Shown here: in pieces, positions 53,824 to 58,389 of the stretch
Layout: every line of letters begins with the position of its first letter
Position numbering within the stretch: the first letter of the stretch is position 1
DNA from: CAZXFH01 sp964640055
GTDB taxonomy: Bacteria; Fidelibacterota; UBA2242; JAFGTP01
Reading direction: 5' to 3'
DNA: 58,389 nt
NCBI GenBank assembly: GCA_964640055.1
Contig: CAZXFH010000018.1
Span: 1-58,389 of the forward strand
Notes under the pieces: model-generated
The model's database searches: none
What the model was told of the DNA's origin: nothing
Seen by the model: only the letters and a program-made list of their open reading frames with translations
Translations under genes and position numbers: made by a program

Positions 53824-54708
53824 TTAAAATAAAATTTCTCCGGGCATGCCGATCTTAATTTTTCCATCGTTTTTTACCTGAACTTTAACGGCATAAACCA
53901 AATTTACCCGTTCAGCCTTGGTCTGAATAGTTTTGGGGGTGAATTCAGCTTGATCAGAAATCCAAGTAACCTTCCCGGGTAAACGGTGGTAATCATCAGT
54001 CCCATGGTCAATTAAAACCGTCACAGACTGGCCCAATTCAACCTGTGATAACTGGGCACCACTGATATAAACCCGCAAAATCATTATTGATAGATCGGCT
54101 ATTTTAAAAAGCGGTTTACCCGGTGTAACCAGTTCATGGGTGGCAACATATTTTGCGAGCACCGTTCCCTCGATGGGATTAACAATTTGGCATCTTTTTA
54201 ATTTATCAGACACCTGGTCAATTTGCTTTTGCAGGGCACGTGATTGGTATCTGGCACCGTCTCTCTTGGAGCGCATTGCCGCGATATTGGCGTCAAGTAC
54301 ATCCCGCTGGCCGGTCAACTGGTCTAACTCCCGCGCAGTGGCTGCCTGATCCTGCCGCAATTTTCGCACCCGACACACCTCCTGTTCCAGATTACGGCGC
54401 TTTTCCTGCTGGGCTTTGATGTGTTGATTAATACTCTCAATATTCGCCCGGCTGGCCTGGAACTGTGCCTGGAATTGCTGCCGGGTCAACGTCAGCTGGA
54501 TGGTGTCAATTAACCCGACGAACTGACCGGCCTCTACGTCTTGACCTTCTTCTATCGTAAAAGAGCACAATTTACCCTGTGCCTGAGCGGAAACTATTAT
54601 TTCCTGCGTCTCGAAGTTGCCATAGGCATCAGCAGTATAATTTCCGTCTGAGCAGGCCGATGCAAAGATTATGAGCATCAGACAAGACAATGGAATTTTG
54701 GTTTTCAT
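53824..54708 (-). CDS. HlyD/YbhG-type periplasmic adaptor, probable lipoprotein
   Basis: A 294-residue membrane-fusion protein: N-terminal signal with lipobox (FASAC, Cys at about 19), a first biotinyl-lipoyl half (about 35-70, GKLCSFTIEEGQDVEAGQF), a coiled-coil hairpin (about 75-170), the second lipoyl half (IVNPIEGTVLAKYV) and a beta-barrel. Links the inner-membrane exporter to the TolC-type channel encoded directly upstream (4-bp overlap). Confidence 0.93.
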   Translation of the reverse strand: MKTKIPLSCLMLIIFASACSDGNYTADAYGNFETQEIIVSAQAQGKLCSFTIEEGQDVEAGQFVGLIDTIQLTLTRQQFQAQFQASRANIESINQHIKAQQEKRRNLEQEVCRVRKLRQDQAATARELDQLTGQRDVLDANIAAMRSKRDGARYQSRALQKQIDQVSDKLKRCQIVNPIEGTVLAKYVATHELVTPGKPLFKIADLSIMILRVYISGAQLSQVELGQSVTVLIDHGTDDYHRLPGKVTWISDQAEFTPKTIQTKAERVNLVYAVKVQVKNDGKIKIGMPGEILF

Positions 54709-56006
54709 AAGTCACCTTTTAGTATGGCATAGTTCACTTTGGCTTGTACCAGATTGAGGCGGTGCATTTCGAGCTGGAGACGGGCGCGGCTCAAGGCATT
54801 GATATGATTAATATAATCGGTCGTGGTCATCACCCCGTTTTCCAGCTGTGTCCCGGCCCGTCGGGCAATTTTATCCCGCAAGTTGATTATTTTTTGATCT
54901 TTGTTGATGAAATCCTTGTATTTACGGATATTTGCCGTTTCCTTTTGCAAAGCTAGATAGGTATTTTTGCGGAAAATTTCCACCTGATTGGTGATCATAT
55001 TTTTTTGCACGGCCAAAGCCTCGCGTTCCCGCTTGCTTTTTTGCCAGTCCCAGAGATTCCACTGGAGTTGCAGACCGATTATGTAATAGGTGTCAAATTC
55101 ATTGCTGAGCATATTCAGACCGGGTTTACCATAACCGAATTGTCCGAATCCGACCAGGCGTGGCTGTTTGGCATGACGATTTAATCCCTGTAAAACACTC
55201 AATTTTTGAGACCGGATCCGGAACAGCTCTTGTTCCGGACGATTAAGTGTATCAGCTGCCATAATATCGATTTCAGGTAAATTGAGCTGCATATCAGGGG
55301 AAACAGACTGGCCAATCAGTTCGGAAAGGATCTCATAAGCAGAGCTCAGAGTGGCAGCGATGTCATCCAGTTGCTGCTCTGTCTTCAGAATGGAAGCATC
55401 CAGTTGATCCAGATCAGAAGGTAAGCGAACACCGTGGGTGACCGCACCAGCGACTGTCTGACGGCGTTTCCTTAGATCTGAGAGCATTAACTTGATGATC
55501 TCCCGGTTCTTTTTCAGCAGGTGAATGTTGAAAAAAACCTGGTTGATGCGGGTTTTAAGTTGGTGGAATTCAACGGCGATCTCTTGTTGGGAGACAGCCG
55601 TCTCAATCTGTTGTAATTCTTTTTGCCGGGCAGTCAGACCACCGTCATAGATCAACTGGTTAATTTGCAGACCAATTTTATATTGATCCTGATCGGGTGT
55701 AGGTATCTCAATTTGTGGTAAAACCGGATTTGGGGGGATTTCAAGATCCACCTGAGGGACATCGGATTGATAGCTGGCTTGACCATTGAGATTGAGTTGC
55801 GGTAACCATTGGGTTTGTAGGTTCTGCAGCTGTAAGCGATTGATTTCTGACCAATACTGTGTCTGTCGTCCCAGGGGATGGGTTTGGCGGGCGGCAGTAT
55901 AACACTCCGGCAGACTCAGGACCGAGTCTGTTTGCCCGAAGAGCAAATTAAAACTGAGTATAATTTCGAAGAAATACAGAATGGGTTTAGGGCTCATCAT
56001 GATCAC
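54705..56006 (-). CDS. TolC-family outer-membrane efflux channel
   Basis: A 433-residue outer-membrane factor with signal peptide (about 1-24) and two repeats of long amphipathic helices and beta strands (around 30-220 and 230-433), including the LPSDLDQLDASIL and NGVMTTTDYI segments usual in this family. Forms the outer exit duct for the exporter. Eight bases after tetR. Confidence 0.92.
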   Translation of the reverse strand: MIMMSPKPILYFFEIILSFNLLFGQTDSVLSLPECYTAARQTHPLGRQTQYWSEINRLQLQNLQTQWLPQLNLNGQASYQSDVPQVDLEIPPNPVLPQIEIPTPDQDQYKIGLQINQLIYDGGLTARQKELQQIETAVSQQEIAVEFHQLKTRINQVFFNIHLLKKNREIIKLMLSDLRKRRQTVAGAVTHGVRLPSDLDQLDASILKTEQQLDDIAATLSSAYEILSELIGQSVSPDMQLNLPEIDIMAADTLNRPEQELFRIRSQKLSVLQGLNRHAKQPRLVGFGQFGYGKPGLNMLSNEFDTYYIIGLQLQWNLWDWQKSKREREALAVQKNMITNQVEIFRKNTYLALQKETANIRKYKDFINKDQKIINLRDKIARRAGTQLENGVMTTTDYINHINALSRARLQLEMHRLNLVQAKVNYAILKGDL

Positions 56007-56014
56007 CTGTTGGC

Positions 56015-56644
56015 TTAAGCGTTCTTTTTAATTGCGCTGATGATGAATTCAGCCACATTCTTTTTACGATCTCTTAAAAAGCGGAGATAGGCTTTTTGAT
56101 TATTTTCAAATCCAATCCGCTGGATGACCGGCTGAGCGACAAAAGGAAAAACAGACATGGAGAGCATATTGATGAAAAGCTCGCGATAATCAATTTCAAT
56201 TATGGTGCCTTTTTCTATTTCTGTCTGAACGTCTTTTTTAAATTTGTTAACAAGATCAAAATCCAAGTTTTTGACGAACTCGCTCATAAATTGCACGAAT
56301 TCTGCCTGATTGTAGGTGAATTCAGCAATGACAAATAGGGGCAATTTACGGTTTTTGAGCAGAATAGTGATATAAGCATCAGTAAAAATTCTGATTTTTT
56401 CAAAGAGGGGAAGATCTGTCTTGAATATCCGGAAGGCCGGCGGGATGACGCGGGGAAAGATGGTTTTAAATACGGCCATAAACAGCCGGGATTTACTGCG
56501 GTAATAGTAATGCAGCAGGGCCTTATTGATCCCGGCCCGATCGGCAATATCCTGCATGCGGGCGCCATAGAGTCCTTTTTCGGTAAAGACCTGTTCCGCC
56601 GCTTGCAGGATTTTCTCTTCAGTATTCTGTTCTTTTGCGTTCAT
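56015..56644 (-). CDS. TetR-family regulator of the exporter operon
   Basis: A 209-residue repressor: N-terminal HTH (about 8-55; EKILQAAEQVFTEKG, RMQDIADRAGINKALLHYYYRSK), ligand-binding helical domain after that. First gene of the operon it should control, with a palindromic operator just downstream of the promoter. Similar in placement to CecR (YbiH) of the YbhGFSR exporter. Ligand unknown. Confidence 0.95.
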   Translation of the reverse strand: MNAKEQNTEEKILQAAEQVFTEKGLYGARMQDIADRAGINKALLHYYYRSKSRLFMAVFKTIFPRVIPPAFRIFKTDLPLFEKIRIFTDAYITILLKNRKLPLFVIAEFTYNQAEFVQFMSEFVKNLDFDLVNKFKKDVQTEIEKGTIIEIDYRELFINMLSMSVFPFVAQPVIQRIGFENNQKAYLRFLRDRKKNVAEFIISAIKKNA

Positions 56645-56660
56645 TTTTTTTCACCTTTGA

Positions 56661-56703
56661 TTAACCTATTAGTTTAACCAATATATTTAACCAAATGGTT
56701 AAA
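56661..56703. promoter_or_regulatory. TetR operator region
   Basis: TTTAACCA-AA-TGGTTAAA (56686-56703) is a perfect 18-bp dyad. Two more TTAACC half-sites lie at 56661 and 56674, giving three direct copies (56661, 56674, 56687) exactly 13 bp apart. It starts just after the predicted transcription start of tetR. Confidence 0.75.
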
Positions 56704-56712
56704 TCACGGCTA

Positions 56713-56741
56713 ATATTAGCATCTTTGCTAAAAGATGTCAA
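56713..56741 (-). promoter_or_regulatory. Sigma-70 promoter of the tetR-exporter operon
   Basis: On the minus strand TTGACA (56736-56741) and TAATAT (56713-56718) are 17 bp apart. The -10 box lies inside a 12-bp palindrome GCTAATATTAGC (56709-56720). Confidence 0.85.
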
Positions 56742-56941
56742 GTAAAAATTATTTCGGCTTGAATTCCCTTTCGATCAATAACCGGGGAACAGGATTCCCC
56801 CCTGCCAATTCTATTCAACACAGATGATCTTTGATATGCTTTGCTTTTGTATTAGGTGTTGTGACATAGATTATATTTCAAATATTCTAAAAGCGGTCTT
56901 TAACTCCTTCGGTCAATCTGACCTGATTTAATTCCATAAAA

Positions 56942-56957
56942 TGTGATATTTACCACA
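56942..56957. promoter_or_regulatory. Candidate CRP/FNR-like activator site
   Basis: TGTGA-N6-CCACA differs from the CRP consensus TGTGA-N6-TCACA by one base and lies upstream of a TATAAT box (56974-56979) that lacks a -35 box. The spacing would suit class II activation of the lipoprotein gene. No CRP homologue is visible in the window. Confidence 0.4.
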
Positions 56958-57018
56958 TTCTACTAGGTTGAAATATAATAACTTAGCTCAGATAAATGAT
57001 GATAAAAAGGAGTCTAAA

Positions 57019-57858
57019 ATGAAATCACAAACGTATATCAGATCGGTGCTAATCAGCGGGCTGATCCTACTTGCCTTACTGCTATTCGCATGTGAGGAAA
57101 CAACCAACGATCCCGAATCAGAAGACGGTCTGCTTTTGGTCAAAATTTCTGATGATCCCTTTCCGGCCGAGTTCATTGCAGAAGCCAATATTGTGATCAA
57201 CAAGATCGAGGTCAGGCAAACAGATACGGAAACATCACCCTTTTTAACTGTGTCGGAAGACTCAAACAGCTTCAATCTCCTGGAACTACGGAATGGAATT
57301 ACCGCCTCGTTGCCGGAAGTTGACTTACCCGTTGGCGATTACGATTTAATCCGTCTTTACGTGGCCGAAGCCAGCGTTGTTTTAGATAATGGGCAAGATT
57401 ATGAGCTGACAGTTCCTAGTGGTGCCCAAACTGGCATCAAACTTTTTATTGCACCGGATATTGAAGTGCGTGGGGGACTCACGTCTGAATTGCTGATAGA
57501 TTTTGATGTCAGCAAGTCTTTCCGTGTAATGGGCAATCCGGATTCACCTGCCGGTATCAATGGATTTAAATTTCAACCGGTCATCCGCGCTGTTAATTTG
57601 TCTCAGGCCGGACGGATTACCGGATCTGTCAGTGATACCGCTTCGGTTTCCATTGCCGATGCACAGGTCTGGGTGGAACAGGACAGCGTGATCTCTTTTA
57701 CTTTCAGCGATTCCCTGGGGCAATATGCGTTGATCGGGATACCAGCCGGTACTTACTCGCTGGGTGCCTACAAAATGAGCTATGATACCACCTGGGTCAG
57801 CAACGTGGAAGTCGTGGCCGGTAATGCCACTCAGCAATCAATTGAATTGACGCAATAA
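57019..57858 (+). CDS. DUF4382 lipoprotein with carboxypeptidase-regulatory-like domain
   Basis: A 279-residue lipoprotein. The ATG at 57019 is chosen because AAAGGAG precedes it and the signal peptide begins there; an in-frame ATG at 56968 has no ribosome site. Lipobox LLFAC (Cys at about 25). A DUF4382 domain (about 35-190: LLVKISDDPFP, VNIVINKIEV-like strand, LLELRNG, GDYDLIRLYV) is followed by a carboxypeptidase-regulatory-like beta-sandwich (about 200-279, GRITGSVSDTASVSIADAQV). Function unknown; probably a surface or periplasmic lipoprotein. Confidence 0.87.
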   Translation: MKSQTYIRSVLISGLILLALLLFACEETTNDPESEDGLLLVKISDDPFPAEFIAEANIVINKIEVRQTDTETSPFLTVSEDSNSFNLLELRNGITASLPEVDLPVGDYDLIRLYVAEASVVLDNGQDYELTVPSGAQTGIKLFIAPDIEVRGGLTSELLIDFDVSKSFRVMGNPDSPAGINGFKFQPVIRAVNLSQAGRITGSVSDTASVSIADAQVWVEQDSVISFTFSDSLGQYALIGIPAGTYSLGAYKMSYDTTWVSNVEVVAGNATQQSIELTQ

Positions 57859-57876
57859 AAGCCAACTAAAAAATTA

Positions 57877-57912
57877 CATTGGGGGTATAGATTTACCACT
57901 ATACCCTCAATG
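57877..57912 (-). terminator. Intrinsic terminator between convergent genes
   Basis: A 14-bp stem with one mismatch (57877-57890 with 57899-57912). On the minus strand it is followed by TAATTTTTTAG, a proper T-run, so it ends the glycogen-binding gene; on the plus strand it may also help end the lipoprotein gene. Confidence 0.8.
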
Positions 57913-57948
57913 ATATCTAAGACAGGAGAGCGGTTCAACTCGCTTCCC

Positions 57949-58257
57949 TCAAGTCATTACCACGGAATTCTCAGTATCGCTGTAGGGGCTTTGAATATAC
58001 TTGTCTGCCTGCCAGTCGTTTTCCCATTGTTGATTGTCGATCAGGTAGCGGAATTGATATTCCCGTTTGGGTTTCAGATCAAGGGTCAGGGACCAATCAC
58101 CGCTTTTCAGTTTTTGCATGGGCAGATTGGTTTTGTGCCATTCATTGAAATCTCCGGCCAGATGGACATGGCGGGCATGCGGTGCTGCGGCCCCGGGTAA
58201 TTTAAAGGTGACTTTACAGAGCGGTTTAGATTTAAGATAACGTTTTTTTAAACTCAT
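57949..58257 (-). CDS. Stand-alone glycogen-binding (CBM48/AMPK-beta-like) domain protein
   Basis: A 102-residue protein made up of just one early-set/CBM48-type domain: HVHLAGDFNEWHKTNLPM with the Trp typical of alpha-glucan binding, GDWSLTLDLKPKREYQFRYLIDNQQWENDW. AAGGAG lies well before the ATG. No signal peptide, so cytosolic. No catalytic glycogen enzyme is adjacent. It may target a partner to glycogen or act as a small regulator. Confidence 0.88.
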   Translation of the reverse strand: MSLKKRYLKSKPLCKVTFKLPGAAAPHARHVHLAGDFNEWHKTNLPMQKLKSGDWSLTLDLKPKREYQFRYLIDNQQWENDWQADKYIQSPYSDTENSVVMT

Positions 58258-58389
58258 TGATTTTTCTCCTTGGCTTTTAAATATGAGTGCAATTTCCAGT
58301 TAAAATGGCGAGCAGTCCAAAATCGGCCAATTATATCACCAAATTGTGAATTAATCAAAATATTTTTATTAATAATATTTCCCAAAATA
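58258..58389. other. Right edge, AT-rich upstream region
   Basis: Upstream of the glycogen-binding protein gene; nothing else recognised. Confidence 0.4.

Noticed and set aside
56968..57018. Earlier ATG for the DUF4382 lipoprotein
   Set aside because: No ribosome site; would bury the signal peptide behind 17 charged residues, while the ATG at 57019 follows AAAGGAG.
1..58389. CRISPR array, rRNA operon or complete insertion sequence
   Set aside because: No regularly spaced direct repeats, rRNA-like sequence or transposase was seen.

Overview
The window looks like a bacterial chromosome segment from the FCB side of the tree, in the neighbourhood of Calditrichota, KSB1 or Marinimicrobia. The evidence is C-terminal secretion domains of the PNPFNP type (type IX secretion sorting domains), a PorV/PorQ-family protein, TonB-dependent receptors with carboxypeptidase-regulatory N-termini, and large FN3-type surface proteins ending in a VPNPY-type tail. 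The exact phylum is an inference. No rRNA, CRISPR array or complete insertion sequence was seen.

Layout, left to right. (1) 1-1928 is the AT-rich, tRNA-proximal end of an integrated element: an excisionase-like HTH protein and a tyrosine recombinase whose 3' end runs antisense through a tRNA-Ile2-like (CAT) gene at 1929-2000 and through that tRNA's own terminator. (2) 2059-10318 is a leftward housekeeping operon: a membrane-anchored reductive-dehalogenase-like Fe-S protein, an EnvC-like protein, holB, ricT, metG, tatD and rsmA. The holB-ricT-metG-tatD-rsmA order is the one known from Bacillus. ricT appears to start at a rare ATT codon. (3) 10590-18801 is a rightward operon with the whole common aromatic pathway plus both branches: DAHP synthase, pheA, tyrA, aroB, aroA, aroK, a fused aroD-aroE, and aroC. 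(4) 19163-22353 runs leftward: a PLP-dependent threonine dehydratase/serine racemase, a PiT phosphate transporter, its DUF47 partner and a CYTH-fold triphosphatase. (5) 22551-24964 is a TPP riboswitch followed directly by a TonB-dependent receptor, so a thiamine-type outer-membrane transporter, facing an unrecognised membrane protein (24968-26368).

(6) 26434-46034 is the most distinctive part: a glycan-uptake and degradation locus. A LacI-family regulator has a perfect palindromic operator on its own promoter and a second near-match 442 bp downstream inside the gene. It is followed by a secreted protein with duplicated CBM9-like modules, a TonB-dependent receptor, a 1095-residue FN3/Ca-loop surface protein, a PorV-family protein, a cytosolic GH94 phosphorylase, a secreted GH144-type glucanase and an ABC sugar importer without its ATPase. 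The GH144 plus GH94 plus ABC combination suggests beta-1,2-glucan (sophoro-oligosaccharide) use, as an inference. No SusD homologue is present; the FN3 protein plus PorV occupy the place where SusD would be.

(7) 46694-49732 is a receiver-PAS-histidine kinase and an NtrC-type sigma-54 activator. (8) 49864-56644 is a leftward TetR-TolC-HlyD-ATPase-ATPase-permease-permease exporter operon of the YbhGFSR type, with a clear promoter and operator. (9) The right end has a DUF4382 lipoprotein and a stand-alone glycogen-binding (CBM48-like) protein, convergent across a terminator.
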